NCBI RefSeq assembly: GCF_036227105.1
Contig: NZ_CP109434.1
Location: 4,993,001 to 5,057,000, forward strand
From: Amycolatopsis sp. NBC_01488
GTDB lineage: Bacteria; Actinomycetota; Actinomycetes; Mycobacteriales; Pseudonocardiaceae
DNA length: 64,000 nt
Reading direction: 5' to 3'
Shown here: one piece after another, positions 8,184-16,818 of the stretch
How positions within the stretch are numbered: position 1 is the first letter of the stretch
Layout of the letters: each line of letters starts with the position of its first letter
The notes under the pieces: generated by a model
The model's input: only the letters and a program-made list of their open reading frames with translations
What the model was told of the DNA's origin: nothing
The model's database searches: none
Translations under genes and position numbers: made by a program

Positions 8184-8794
8184 GCCCGCGGCGGCTCGTG
8201 CTCTGGCGCCACGGCGAGACGGACTACAACGCCGCCGGGCGGATGCAGGGTCACCTCGACTCGGCGCTGACGCCGGTCGGCTGGAACCAGGCCCGGTTCG
8301 CGGTTCCCGCGCTGGCCCGGTTCTCCCCGGACCTCGTCATCGCGTCCGACCTGCGCCGCGCCACCGACACGGCCACCGTGCTCACCGACGCGATCGGCGT
8401 CCCGCTGCGGATCGACAAGCGGCTGCGCGAGACGCACCTCGGCGAATGGCAGGGGCTCACCGGCGCGGAGGTCGACGCGGCCTACCCGGGTGAACGCGAC
8501 CGCTGGCGCAAGGACGCGACCTGGGCGCCGCCGGGCGGGGAGAACCGCCTCGACGTCGCCGACCGCGCGAGCGAAGTGGTCACCGACCTGCAGCAGGCCA
8601 ATTCTTCGGCGGGCGACACCGTCCTGCTGGCCGCGCACGGCGGGCTGATCACGGCGCTGACGGCGCGGCTGCTGAACCTGCCGGTGGAGACTTGGCCGTC
8701 GCTCGGCGGGATCTCGAACTGCCACTGGGTCGAGCTGGGCGCGCGCGACGGGAAGTGGCGGCTGCAGGCCTACAACGCGGGGATGCACGGCTAG
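8180..8794 (+). CDS. gpgP: Histidine phosphatase, probable glucosyl-3-phosphoglycerate phosphatase
   Basis: A 204-residue phosphoglycerate-mutase-fold phosphatase. The catalytic RHGE is at residues 10-13, and a second histidine lies in LLAAHGGLITAL. The GTG start overlaps the rsfS stop by four bases. In mycobacteria the gene at this position (after rsfS, before octT) is GpgP, which dephosphorylates glucosyl-3-phosphoglycerate in methylglucose lipopolysaccharide synthesis. The specific substrate is inferred from this order, since the fold alone fits many phosphatases. Confidence 0.8.
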   Translation: MSPRRLVLWRHGETDYNAAGRMQGHLDSALTPVGWNQARFAVPALARFSPDLVIASDLRRATDTATVLTDAIGVPLRIDKRLRETHLGEWQGLTGAEVDAAYPGERDRWRKDATWAPPGGENRLDVADRASEVVTDLQQANSSAGDTVLLAAHGGLITALTARLLNLPVETWPSLGGISNCHWVELGARDGKWRLQAYNAGMHG

Positions 8795-8797
8795 CCG

Positions 8798-9526
8798 ATG
8801 GGGCCCCGCCTGCTGGTGTTCGGCGATTCGCTGAGCTTTCACGGTCCGGAAGGACCCTGCGCCGCGGACGAGCCGCGGCTGTGGCCCAACGTGGCCGCTG
8901 CGGCGTTGGGCGGCACCGCCGACCTGGTCGCCGGGATCGGCTGGACCGCACGGGACGCCTGGTGGTCGCTGACCGGCGACCCGCGCGTGTGGGCCGACCT
9001 GCACCACGTCGACGCGGTCGTGCTGGCGGTCGGCAGCATGGACACGCTGCCCTCGCCGTTGCCGACCTACCTGCGCACCGGGCTGAAGTACCTGCGGCCC
9101 GACCCCGTGCGCCGCGTCGTGCGCAAGGCCTACCTCGCCGCGCAGCCGCGGCTGTCGATCGCGTTCCGCGGCCGTCCCGTGGTCCTACCGGCCAAGCTCA
9201 CCGTGCAGTACCTCGACACCGCCGTGGACGCGTTGCGCGTTCTGCGCCCCGAACTGCCGATCTACGGCATGCTGCCGTCGGTGCACCGGGCCGCGGCGTA
9301 CGGCGGCGTCCACACCGCGCGCCCGGCCGCGGCGGCCGCGATGGCGGCGTGGGGCGCGCGGGCGAACGTTCCCTTGCTCGACCTCGAAGCCGTTGTCGGA
9401 GAGCACGTCCTGAGCGGCGAGGGCAACCCGGACGGCATGCACTGGGGCTGGCAGGGACACGCCGCGGTGGGCGACGCGATGTCCGTGTTGATGGCGCCGG
9501 TGGCGGCCCCCGGCCACGTAGGCTGA
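8798..9526 (+). CDS. octT: SGNH-family acyltransferase, probable diglucosylglycerate octanoyltransferase
   Basis: A 242-residue SGNH/GDSL-type protein. The nucleophile block is VFGDSLSFHG (Ser11), and the Asp-His pair is in DGMHWGWQGH (Asp212, His215). It starts four bases after gpgP. The mycobacterial gene in this slot (Rv2418c) is the octanoyltransferase that acylates diglucosylglycerate, an early methylglucose lipopolysaccharide precursor. There is no signal peptide, as expected for a cytosolic enzyme. The assignment rests on family plus gene order. Confidence 0.75.
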   Translation: MGPRLLVFGDSLSFHGPEGPCAADEPRLWPNVAAAALGGTADLVAGIGWTARDAWWSLTGDPRVWADLHHVDAVVLAVGSMDTLPSPLPTYLRTGLKYLRPDPVRRVVRKAYLAAQPRLSIAFRGRPVVLPAKLTVQYLDTAVDALRVLRPELPIYGMLPSVHRAAAYGGVHTARPAAAAAMAAWGARANVPLLDLEAVVGEHVLSGEGNPDGMHWGWQGHAAVGDAMSVLMAPVAAPGHVG

Positions 9527-9530
9527 CGGC

Positions 9531-10388
9531 GTGTCGGTCGCCGTAGTCACGGATTCCACCGCCCACCTGCCGGAGGGCTTCGCCGAACGGCACGCGGTCC
9601 GGGTGGTGCCGCTGCACGTCCTGGTCGACGGCGTGGTTTCCCTCGACGGCGTCGAGACCGGCCCGGCGGCGGTCGCCGAGGCGATGAGCCAGCGCAAGAT
9701 CGTCACGACGTCCCGGCCGACGCCCACGGAGTTCGTCAAGGAGTACCGCGCGGCGCTCGCCGACGGCGCCGACGCGATCGTTTCGGTGCACCTCTCGCGC
9801 GAGCTGTCGGGCACCTGGGAAGCGGCGGTGCTGGCGGCGCAGGAGGTCGGGCCGGACCGGATCCGCGTGGTCGACTCGCGCACCACCGCGATGGGGCTCG
9901 GGTTCGCCGCGCTGCACGCCGCCGACGCCGCGGCCGCCGGAGCTTCGGCGGCGGAAGCCGAGGCCGCGGCGGTGACCGCGGCCGGGTGCTCGTCGACGCT
10001 GTTCGTCGTGGAAACCCTGGAACACCTGCGCCGCGGCGGCCGGATCGGGCCGGCGGCGGCGCTGCTCGGCACGGCGCTGGCGGTGAAGCCGGTGCTGCAC
10101 ATGTCCGAAGGCCGGATCCTGCCGCTGGAGAAGGTCCGCACCATGAACCGGGCGCTCGCGCGGCTGGTCGAGCTGGCCGCCCAGGCCGCGCGGGACGACG
10201 ACGTCGAGCTCGCCGTCCACCACCTCGCCTCGCCGGAGCGGGCCGTCGAGCTGGCGAACCGGCTGGAGGAGGCCGTGCCGCGCTCGGCGGGCTGCGTGGT
10301 CTCCGAGCTGGGCGCGGTGATCGGGGCGCACACCGGGCCCGGGGTGCTCGGGGTGGTCGTCCAGCGGACGGTGCCGTCCCGGCACTAG
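9531..10388 (+). CDS. DegV family fatty-acid-binding protein
   Basis: A 285-residue DegV protein. It begins VAVVTDSTAHLP, has the TTSRPTPTEF region and VSVHLSRELSGTWEAA, and then VETLEHLRRGGRIG, all typical of the family. DegV proteins bind a fatty acid in a cleft; in Firmicutes the FakB members hand it to the FakA kinase. No FakA-like gene is nearby. It follows octT by four bases, so acyl-chain binding beside an octanoyltransferase is worth noting. GTG start. Confidence 0.9.
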   Translation: MSVAVVTDSTAHLPEGFAERHAVRVVPLHVLVDGVVSLDGVETGPAAVAEAMSQRKIVTTSRPTPTEFVKEYRAALADGADAIVSVHLSRELSGTWEAAVLAAQEVGPDRIRVVDSRTTAMGLGFAALHAADAAAAGASAAEAEAAAVTAAGCSSTLFVVETLEHLRRGGRIGPAAALLGTALAVKPVLHMSEGRILPLEKVRTMNRALARLVELAAQAARDDDVELAVHHLASPERAVELANRLEEAVPRSAGCVVSELGAVIGAHTGPGVLGVVVQRTVPSRH

Positions 10389-10545
10389 CCGCGGGCGCGC
10401 CGAACCCTCCAGCATGCCACCCGGGTACGACGGAAACGGCCGTTCCCGGGCCCGGCCGGGTGGATCCGTCCACATCACCCCGGTTGTCCACAGAACGCGG
10501 CGGCACCCCTGTCGGACGCCTCCCGCGGGCCCTAACGTCGATCGT

Positions 10546-11265
10546 GTGTTCGAGCAGCCCGCCCGGGATCCGGGCCCTCCCGTCAACGACCGGCTCGCCT
10601 GGCTGGCCGACCAGCTCTCGCCCGACGCGAGCACGGTCGGGCCCGGCGGCCGGCTGGTCCGGCGCTGGCTGCCGGGCGGACCGGCCGGTGCCGGCCGCCG
10701 CCGGTGGGCGTTCGCCGGGGTCGCCGCGGCGGTCGTGGTGATCGTCCTCGGCTCGGTCGCGCTCCTCGGCGGCCGTCCGGCACCTGAGTCACCACCCGCG
10801 CTGCCGAGTGCGAAACCGGCGAGCGAGGCCACGGCCCGGGCCGCACCCCAGGCCGGTCTCGTCGTCAGCGTGATCGGCCGCGTCCGGTCGCCCGGCCTGG
10901 TCACCGTGGTCCAGGGCGCCCGGGTCGCGGACGTCCTGCGGGCCGCGGGCGGCGCCGATCCCGGCGCGGACCTGACCGCGCTGAACCTCGCCCGCCGGGT
11001 GACCGACGGGGAGCAGCTCGCGGTCGGGATCCCGGCGCCCGCCGCCGCGCCGGCCGGTGCCCCGGCGGGCGGCAAGGTCGACCTCAACGCGGCGAGCACG
11101 GATCAGCTCGACACGCTGCCCGGCGTCGGCGCGGTGACGGCCCAGCGGATCGTCCAGTGGCGCACCGAGCACGGCGGCTTCACGAAGGTCGAGCAACTGC
11201 GCGACGTCGGAGGCATCGGAGAAAGCAAGTTCGAAAAACTTCGCGAGCAGGTGACGGTCGGATGA
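10546..11265 (+). CDS. comEA: ComEA family DNA-binding protein
   Basis: A 239-residue membrane-anchored competence-type protein. A single transmembrane segment (about residues 46-65, FAGVAAAVVVIVLGSVALL) is followed by a Pro/Ala-rich linker. Next come a SLBB-type domain (VVSVIGRVRSPGLVTVVQGARVADVLRAAGG) and a C-terminal double helix-hairpin-helix (VDLNAASTDQLDTLPGVGAVTAQRI...LRDVGGIGESKFEKL). I chose the GTG at 10546; earlier starts read across a Pro/Arg-rich intergenic stretch. The gene ends in an ATGA overlap with comEC. Mycobacteria have eis in the preceding gap, which is empty here. Confidence 0.88.
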   Translation: MFEQPARDPGPPVNDRLAWLADQLSPDASTVGPGGRLVRRWLPGGPAGAGRRRWAFAGVAAAVVVIVLGSVALLGGRPAPESPPALPSAKPASEATARAAPQAGLVVSVIGRVRSPGLVTVVQGARVADVLRAAGGADPGADLTALNLARRVTDGEQLAVGIPAPAAAPAGAPAGGKVDLNAASTDQLDTLPGVGAVTAQRIVQWRTEHGGFTKVEQLRDVGGIGESKFEKLREQVTVG

Positions 11266-13643
11266 GCACACTTCCCACGACCGACACCCGGCAGGACATG
11301 CGGCTGGTCCCGGCGGCGCTCACGTGCTGGCTCGCCGCCCTCGGCGGCCTGCTGCTGGGCTGGTGGACGGCCGTCGCCGTCGGCCTCGCCTCGGCGGTGC
11401 TCGCCGGGCTGGTGCTCTGGCGGGCGCGCGGGCGTCGCCGGGCGCTCGGCGCGGCGGCGGCCCTGCTGGTGCTGGGACTGGTCGCCGCCGGCCCGATCGC
11501 CTGGCGGATCCGGGACGCACAGCGTGACGACCTTCGCGCGGCCTCGGCCGAGGGACTCCCCGCGGCGGTGCGGGTCGTCGTCGCCGAGCGCCCGAAGCCC
11601 GTGCGCAGTGCCGGATACGCCGGCCAGCAGGCCGGTGCCCGGTCGGTGGTGCTCACCGCCGACGTCCGCACGGCGTCGGTCGACGGACGGCCGGTCACGT
11701 CGTCCGGACGCGTCCTGCTGCTGGCCCCGGTCGCGCAGTGGGCGTCGCTGCTGCCGGGCCAGGACGTGACGGCGACCGGGCTGCTGATGCCGCCGCGGGG
11801 CTCGGACCTGACCGTCGCGGTGCTGTCCGTGCGCGGTCCGCCGGGCGAACTCGGGCCGGCCCCGTGGTGGCAGCGGATCGCGGCCGAGCTGCGCACCGGA
11901 CTCCACGACCGGTGCCAGGACCTGCCGGAGGAACCCGCCGGCCTGCTGCCGGGGCTGGTCCTGGGCGATACGAGCGGGTTGTCGCCGCGGGTCGAGCAGG
12001 AGTTCGTCACCGCCGGGCTCACGCACCTGACCGCCGTCAGCGGGGGAAACCTCGCCGTGGCGTGCGGTGCGGTCCTGCTCCTGCTGCGCTTGCTCCGGCT
12101 CGGGCCCCGGCTGTCGGCGGTGCTGGCGGGCGCCTGCCTGGCCGGGTTCCTCCTCCTGGTCGGGCCGGAGCCGAGCGTGCTGCGCGCCGGGGTGATGGCG
12201 GCGGTCGCGTTGCTGGCGCTGGCGCTGGGCCGGCGCGGCTCGGCGTTGCCCGCACTGGCTTTCGCGGTGTGCCTGCTGGTGGTGACGGATCCGGCGATGG
12301 CGACGGACTTCGGGTTCGCGCTGTCGGTGTTCGCCACGGCCGGGCTGGTCCTGATCGCGCCCCGCTGGGCCGCCGTCCTGGTGCGCCGCGGCGTCCCGCC
12401 GGGGTTCGCCGAAGGCCTGGCGATCCCGCTGGCCGCGTTCCTCGTGACGGCGCCGGTCCTCGCGGGCATGGCGGGCTCGGTGAGCCTGGTTTCGGTGCTG
12501 ACCAACGTCTTGGCCGCCCCGGTGGTGGCCCCGGCGACGGTGCTCGGCGTGCTGGCGACGGTGGTCGGCCCGTGGTGGCCGGGTGCCGGGACGGTCCTGG
12601 TGCACCTGGCCGAACCGGAGGCCGAGTGGCTGATCACGGTGGCGCGGCACGGCGCGCGGGCTCCTGGCGCCGTCGTCGCGTGGCCCGGCGGCTGGACGGG
12701 CGGGCTGCTCGCCGCGGCCGTGCTCGTGGTGCTGGTGCTGGCCGCCCGGCACCGGCGCGTGCGGCTGGTCATGGCAGTGCTGGTCGTCGGGGCGCTGCTG
12801 GTCTTCGTGCCGGTCCGGGTGCTGGCGCCGGCGTGGCCACCGCGGAACTGGGCGATGGTCGAGTGCGACGTCGGGCAGGGTGATGCGGTCGTGCTGGCGA
12901 CCGCGGAGCCGGGACGCGCCGTCGTCGTGGACACCGGGCCCGAGCCGGGGCCGGTGGACGAGTGCCTGCACCGGCTGTCCGTCGACCGGATCCCGCTGCT
13001 GGTGCTGAGCCACCTGCACGCGGACCACATCGGCGGCCTGGCCTCGGTCTTCGACGGCCGGGCGGTCGGCGGGATCGCCGTCGGCCCGGGCCGGGCGCCC
13101 GAGTGGGCGTGGCGCCAGGTCGCCGCGGAGGCGAAGCGGCAGGCGGTGCCGCTGGTCGAGCTGAACCCGGGGGAGCGGCTGGCGTGGCCCGGGCTGTCCC
13201 TCGACGTCCTCGGCCCGCGCTATGTCCCGGCCCGCTCGGCCGGGCAGCAGGACGGCACGACGATCAACAACAGCTCGGTGGTCCTGCGAGCGCAAACCCC
13301 GGCCGGCCGGGTGCTGCTGACCGGCGACGTCGAACTGGCGGCTCAGGCCGACCTGCTGGCCGACGTCGGAAACCTGAAGGCGGACGTACTGAAGGTTCCG
13401 CACCACGGCTCTCGCTACTCGCTGCCGACGTTCCTGGCGGCCGTGGCGCCACGGGTCGCGTTGGTGAGCGTGGGCGCGGGCAACACCTACGGCCACCCGA
13501 GTAAGTCCACAATGGACACGTTGACGGCGCTGGGTGCCCTGGTGACCCGAACCGACGTCGACGGTGACACGGCAGTGGTCGGCGACCCGGCCGGTCCGGC
13601 GGTAGCCCGCCGGGGCGAGCCGCGCGGCCCGCCGCGCCGCTGA
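11262..13643 (+). CDS. comEC: ComEC/Rec2 DNA channel protein
   Basis: A 793-residue membrane protein for DNA transport. It has an N-terminal hydrophobic pair, a soluble OB-type region, then a multi-span competence domain (GLVLGDTSGLSPRVEQEFVTAGLTHLTAVSGGN is the family hallmark). The C-terminal metallo-beta-lactamase domain carries HLHADHIGG and VPHHGSRYSLP, probably a nuclease. The ATG overlaps the comEA stop. Natural transformation has not been generally shown in this group, so the in vivo role is open. Length is normal. Confidence 0.92.
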   Translation: MSTLPTTDTRQDMRLVPAALTCWLAALGGLLLGWWTAVAVGLASAVLAGLVLWRARGRRRALGAAAALLVLGLVAAGPIAWRIRDAQRDDLRAASAEGLPAAVRVVVAERPKPVRSAGYAGQQAGARSVVLTADVRTASVDGRPVTSSGRVLLLAPVAQWASLLPGQDVTATGLLMPPRGSDLTVAVLSVRGPPGELGPAPWWQRIAAELRTGLHDRCQDLPEEPAGLLPGLVLGDTSGLSPRVEQEFVTAGLTHLTAVSGGNLAVACGAVLLLLRLLRLGPRLSAVLAGACLAGFLLLVGPEPSVLRAGVMAAVALLALALGRRGSALPALAFAVCLLVVTDPAMATDFGFALSVFATAGLVLIAPRWAAVLVRRGVPPGFAEGLAIPLAAFLVTAPVLAGMAGSVSLVSVLTNVLAAPVVAPATVLGVLATVVGPWWPGAGTVLVHLAEPEAEWLITVARHGARAPGAVVAWPGGWTGGLLAAAVLVVLVLAARHRRVRLVMAVLVVGALLVFVPVRVLAPAWPPRNWAMVECDVGQGDAVVLATAEPGRAVVVDTGPEPGPVDECLHRLSVDRIPLLVLSHLHADHIGGLASVFDGRAVGGIAVGPGRAPEWAWRQVAAEAKRQAVPLVELNPGERLAWPGLSLDVLGPRYVPARSAGQQDGTTINNSSVVLRAQTPAGRVLLTGDVELAAQADLLADVGNLKADVLKVPHHGSRYSLPTFLAAVAPRVALVSVGAGNTYGHPSKSTMDTLTALGALVTRTDVDGDTAVVGDPAGPAVARRGEPRGPPRR

Positions 13644-13648
13644 GCGGA

Positions 13649-14158
13649 TCATTCGACGGCGGGGTGGGGGGCGCTCTCCTGGGTTCGGCGGCCGCGTTCG
13701 GCGGTGATCCGGCGCCGGACCCATTGGCGCCCACCCTCGTCGGCGAGGTTTTCCACGCGGGCGACCAGCTCGCGGACGGCGTCCGGGCCGTCGTAAGGCG
13801 GTGACGAATGGAGGAACAATGCGGCTTCACGCTCGATCGCGTAGCCGATCTGGCTGTGCTCCACCCAGTTCTCGTGCATGCCGAACGTGGTCCGGATGCC
13901 GGTGGCGATCAGGACGAGGGCGCCCAGCGCGGCGATGACCACCGAGTCGAGGTGCGCGGCGGCGGCCACCGGGATCGCGGCCGAGCCGACGAGGGCGACG
14001 ACTTCCATGACGCCGTACCGCAGCCGGTCTCGCCGGGCGCCTCTCTTGTACCACCGCCATCTCGCGATGACCGTCACCGGCAAGGCCCGGCCGTCGCGTT
14101 CGGCGGTGACCATCCAGTGCTCGGCGAGATCGCCGGACGTGTTCTCAGCCCACTTCAT
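13649..14158 (-). CDS. DUF4231 domain membrane protein
   Basis: A 169-residue protein with two transmembrane helices (about residues 50-70 and 74-95). It has the DUF4231 layout: W-R-W-Y...RD-R-LRYGVMEVVALVGSAAIPVAAA, then GIRTTFGMHENWVEHSQIGYAIEREAALFLH. The N-terminal part is soluble and basic, and the C-terminus is helical. This family resembles the SLATT two-helix membrane proteins predicted as effectors in nucleotide-signalling conflict systems, but no cyclase or sensor gene is adjacent. It is convergent with comEC, five bases away. Function unknown. Confidence 0.65.
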   Translation of the reverse strand: MKWAENTSGDLAEHWMVTAERDGRALPVTVIARWRWYKRGARRDRLRYGVMEVVALVGSAAIPVAAAAHLDSVVIAALGALVLIATGIRTTFGMHENWVEHSQIGYAIEREAALFLHSSPPYDGPDAVRELVARVENLADEGGRQWVRRRITAERGRRTQESAPHPAVE

Positions 14159-14236
14159 ACCCCGAACCTCCTGGACCGCGCCGACGCCTGGCGGGTGTCG
14201 ACCTTAGCGGCCCAGGGAGCGCGGAAAGGAGGTGTT

Positions 14237-14266
14237 GCCGGGGCGAGCCGCGTGGCCCGCCCCGGC
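14237..14266 (-). terminator. Hairpin after thrC-like gene
   Basis: A 9-bp GC stem (GCCGGGGCG / CGCCCCGGC) with a 12-base loop lies seven bases past the thrC-like stop. There is no T-tract, as is common for actinobacterial intrinsic terminators. Confidence 0.5.
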
Positions 14267-14273
14267 CAGGACA

Positions 14274-15539
14274 TCAGTAGCCGAGCGCTTCGTTCACGGC
14301 CTTGGCGGACGCCGGCACGGTCGCCTTCGGGCCGATGTGGTTCTCGACCGCGTCGAGGGTCTTGAGGCCGTCGCCGGTGATCAGGAGGACCGTGTCGGCG
14401 TCCGGGTCGAGCTTGCCCGTCTGGACGAGCTTCTTCGCCGTCGCGACGGTGACCCCGCCCGCGGTCTCGGTGAAGATGCCTTCGGTGCGGGCCAGCAGCC
14501 GGATGCCTTCGACGACCTCTTCGTCGGTGACGTCCTCGATCGCGCCGCCGGTGCGGTTGACGATGTCGAGCACGTACGGGCCGTCGGCCGGGTTGCCGAT
14601 CGCCAGCGAGCGGGCGATCGTGTCCGGCTTCACCGGCTGGACCACGTCCTGGCCGGCGCGGAACGCGGCCGACACCGGCGAGCAGCCGGTGGCCTGCGCG
14701 CCGAACACCTTGTACGGGCCGGCATCCACGAGACCGAGCTGGCCCAGCTCGCGGAAACCCTTGTCCACCTTGGTCAGCTGCGAACCGGAGGCGATCGGCA
14801 CGACGATCTGCGGCGGGATGCGCCAGCCGAGCTGCTCGGCGACCTCGAAGGCCAGCGTCTTCGAGCCTTCCGAGTAGTACGGCCGGACGTTCACGTTCAC
14901 GAACGCCCACTTCGGGTGCTCGCCGGCCAGCTCGGTGGCGAGGCGGTTGACGTCGTCGTAGTTGCCGTCGACGGCGATCAGGTCGCCGTCGTACACCGCG
15001 GTGGTGAGGATCTTGGCGCGCTCGAGGGTCTTCGGGATCAGCACGACCGACCGCCAGCCCGCGCGGGCCGCGGCGGCGGCCGTCGCGTTGGCCAGGTTGC
15101 CGGTCGAGGGACACGCGAGCACCTCGAACCCGAACTCGCGGGCCGCGGCCAGTGCGACGGCGACCACGCGGTCCTTGAACGAGTGCGTCGGGTTGCCGGT
15201 GTCGTCCTTGACCCACACGCGCTTGAGGCCGAGCTCCTTGGCGAGGCGGTCGGCGCGGATCAGCCGGGTCGCGCCGGGCTCGGTGTTCGGGATCTCTTCG
15301 ACGTTGGACGGAACCGGGAGGAGCTTCTTGTAGCGCCAGATGTTCTTGGGGCCGGCCTCGATGTCTTCGCGGCGGACGCGGCCGAAGTCGTAGGCGACCT
15401 CGAGCGGCGAGAAGTCCTCGGCGGAGACGAATTCGGGGGCGAGCGGCTGCCGGTGGCCCTCTTCCTTCGACACCAGTTCGACGGCCGGTCCGAGATCCGG
15501 GGTCTTCGTGGCGGAGGTCGTTCCGAGGGTGGCGGTCAT
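14274..15539 (-). CDS. thrC: Threonine-synthase-like PLP enzyme behind a SAM riboswitch
   Basis: A 421-residue fold-type II PLP enzyme. GNPTHSFKDRVV carries the PLP lysine at about residue 122, and PSTGNLANATAAAAARAG is the phosphate-binding and cofactor region. Threonine synthase converts O-phosphohomoserine to threonine. The ATG at 15539 has AAAGGA upstream; a longer start would read into the riboswitch. Upstream lies a class I SAM riboswitch, an odd control for threonine synthesis but natural for a methionine-pathway enzyme. A thrC-like enzyme (MetM) that makes homocysteine from O-phosphohomoserine with a sulfur-carrier protein has been reported in Streptomyces; no such carrier gene is next to this one. 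Either role is possible. Confidence 0.85.
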   Translation of the reverse strand: MTATLGTTSATKTPDLGPAVELVSKEEGHRQPLAPEFVSAEDFSPLEVAYDFGRVRREDIEAGPKNIWRYKKLLPVPSNVEEIPNTEPGATRLIRADRLAKELGLKRVWVKDDTGNPTHSFKDRVVAVALAAAREFGFEVLACPSTGNLANATAAAAARAGWRSVVLIPKTLERAKILTTAVYDGDLIAVDGNYDDVNRLATELAGEHPKWAFVNVNVRPYYSEGSKTLAFEVAEQLGWRIPPQIVVPIASGSQLTKVDKGFRELGQLGLVDAGPYKVFGAQATGCSPVSAAFRAGQDVVQPVKPDTIARSLAIGNPADGPYVLDIVNRTGGAIEDVTDEEVVEGIRLLARTEGIFTETAGGVTVATAKKLVQTGKLDPDADTVLLITGDGLKTLDAVENHIGPKATVPASAKAVNEALGY

Positions 15540-15553
15540 CGCGAGGTTCCTTT

Positions 15554-15684
15554 CCTCATCTGCCCCGCCGAAGCGGGCCGGAATTGGCACCGTGGTCGTC
15601 AGCTACCCCGCGATCGCGGGATGACGGGCTGTACGCCGGTTGCCGGGGCTTCGTCGGGCCGTTCCCTCTGCCCCTCTGGATGAG
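15554..15684 (-). promoter_or_regulatory. SAM-I (S-box) riboswitch
   Basis: Read on the minus strand, the region starts CTCATCCAGAGGGGCAGAGG and continues GGCCCGACGAAGCCCCGGCA, then ACC, later GGTGCCAATTCCGGCC, and closes with GATGAGG. These match the conserved S-box parts in order: P1, the AGAG asymmetric bulge, the kink-turn with GA pairs, GGCAACC, and GGUGCCAAUUCC. CTCATC and GATGAG form P1. The 3' P1 strand ends about five bases before the AAAGGA ribosome site of the thrC-like gene, and no terminator is seen. Control at translation initiation is therefore likely. Confidence 0.9.
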
Positions 15685-15702
15685 CGGTATTCGGTTGTCG
15701 GC

Positions 15703-15720
15703 GCGCGCCGATCGGCGCGC
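15703..15720. repeat. 18-bp perfect palindrome between riboswitch and holA
   Basis: GCGCGCCGA followed by its reverse complement TCGGCGCGC, located in the divergent promoter region of the thrC-like gene and holA, about 20 bases upstream of the riboswitch. It may be an operator, but with such GC-rich sequence chance symmetry is possible. Confidence 0.35.
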
Positions 15721-15822
15721 TGCCTCGAGGACACCGTACGACATGGCGCTCACGCCGTGCCATGGTGGCCGCTCGACATCACCGGAGCGGGCGCACGACA
15801 GCGCAAGTGAGAGGATTCTCCC

Positions 15823-16803
15823 GTGACCGCGCAAGCCACCGCCCCGGCCCCGCTGCACCTGGTCCTGGGTGAGGAAGAACTGCTGATCGAGCGCGCCGTC
15901 CGCGACACGCTCGCCGCGTCCCGCGCGATCGACGCCACGGCCGAGCTGACTCGCGTCCGGGTGTCGGATCTCACAGCCCCGGAGCTGGCCGAACTCGTCA
16001 GCCCGTCGCTGTTCAGCGAGGGCCGCGTGATCGTCCTGGAGTCGGCGCAGGACATCTCGCAGGAGCTGGCCGACGCCGTCGCGTCCTACCTGAAGGACCC
16101 CGCGGACGGCGTCGTGCTGGTCATCGTGCACACCGGTGGCGGCCGCAGCAAGGCGGGCAAGACGCTCCCGGCGGCGCTGAAGAAGGCCGGCGCCGAGGTG
16201 ACGGAGTGCCCGAAGCTGACCAAGCCGGCCGAGCGCGAGCAGTTCGTGCGGCACGAGGTGCGCCGGGCAGGTGGCAAGATCGATCCGGCTGGGGTCGCGG
16301 CGTTGATCGACGCCGTGGGCTCTGACCTGCGAGAACTCTCCTCGGCGGCGACGCAGCTGGTGGCGGACGCGGGCGGGAACGTCGACGCCGAGGCGGTCCG
16401 CCGGTACCACCGCGGCCGCGCGGACGTGACCGGCTTCGCGGTCGCGGAGAAGGCGGTGAGCGGCGACCGTTCGGCGGCGCTGGAGTCGCTGCGCTGGGCC
16501 ATGCAGCTGGGCGTCCCGCACGTCCTGGTCGCGGACGCACTGGCCGATGCGGTCCGCACGATCGCCCGGGTCTCGGGCGCGGGCCGCGGCAACCCGAACC
16601 AGCTGGCGGGCGAGCTGGGCATGCCGCCGTGGAAGGTCCGCAAGGCCCAGGGCCAGTCCCGCGGCTGGAACCAGGACGGCCTGGCCACGGCGATGCGCGT
16701 GGTGGCGAGGCTGAACGCCGAGGTCAAGGGTGTGGCTGCGGACCCGGGCTACGCGCTGGAGCGCGCGGTCCTGGAGGTGGCGGCCGCCAAGGGCGACCGC
16801 TGA
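15823..16803 (+). CDS. holA: DNA polymerase III subunit delta
   Basis: A 326-residue clamp-loader delta subunit that opens the sliding clamp. The N-terminus APLHLVLGEEELLIERAV is the family's degenerate nucleotide-binding start. DPADGVVLVIVHTGGGRSKAGK follows in the first domain, and FAVAEKAVSGDRSAALESLRWAMQLGVPHVLVADALADAVR in the collar region. GTG start with GAGAGGA upstream. It faces rpsT convergently, the same pairing as in mycobacteria (Rv2413c/Rv2412). Confidence 0.92.
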   Translation: MTAQATAPAPLHLVLGEEELLIERAVRDTLAASRAIDATAELTRVRVSDLTAPELAELVSPSLFSEGRVIVLESAQDISQELADAVASYLKDPADGVVLVIVHTGGGRSKAGKTLPAALKKAGAEVTECPKLTKPAEREQFVRHEVRRAGGKIDPAGVAALIDAVGSDLRELSSAATQLVADAGGNVDAEAVRRYHRGRADVTGFAVAEKAVSGDRSAALESLRWAMQLGVPHVLVADALADAVRTIARVSGAGRGNPNQLAGELGMPPWKVRKAQGQSRGWNQDGLATAMRVVARLNAEVKGVAADPGYALERAVLEVAAAKGDR

Positions 16804-16818
16804 CGCCGCGGCAGGCGG

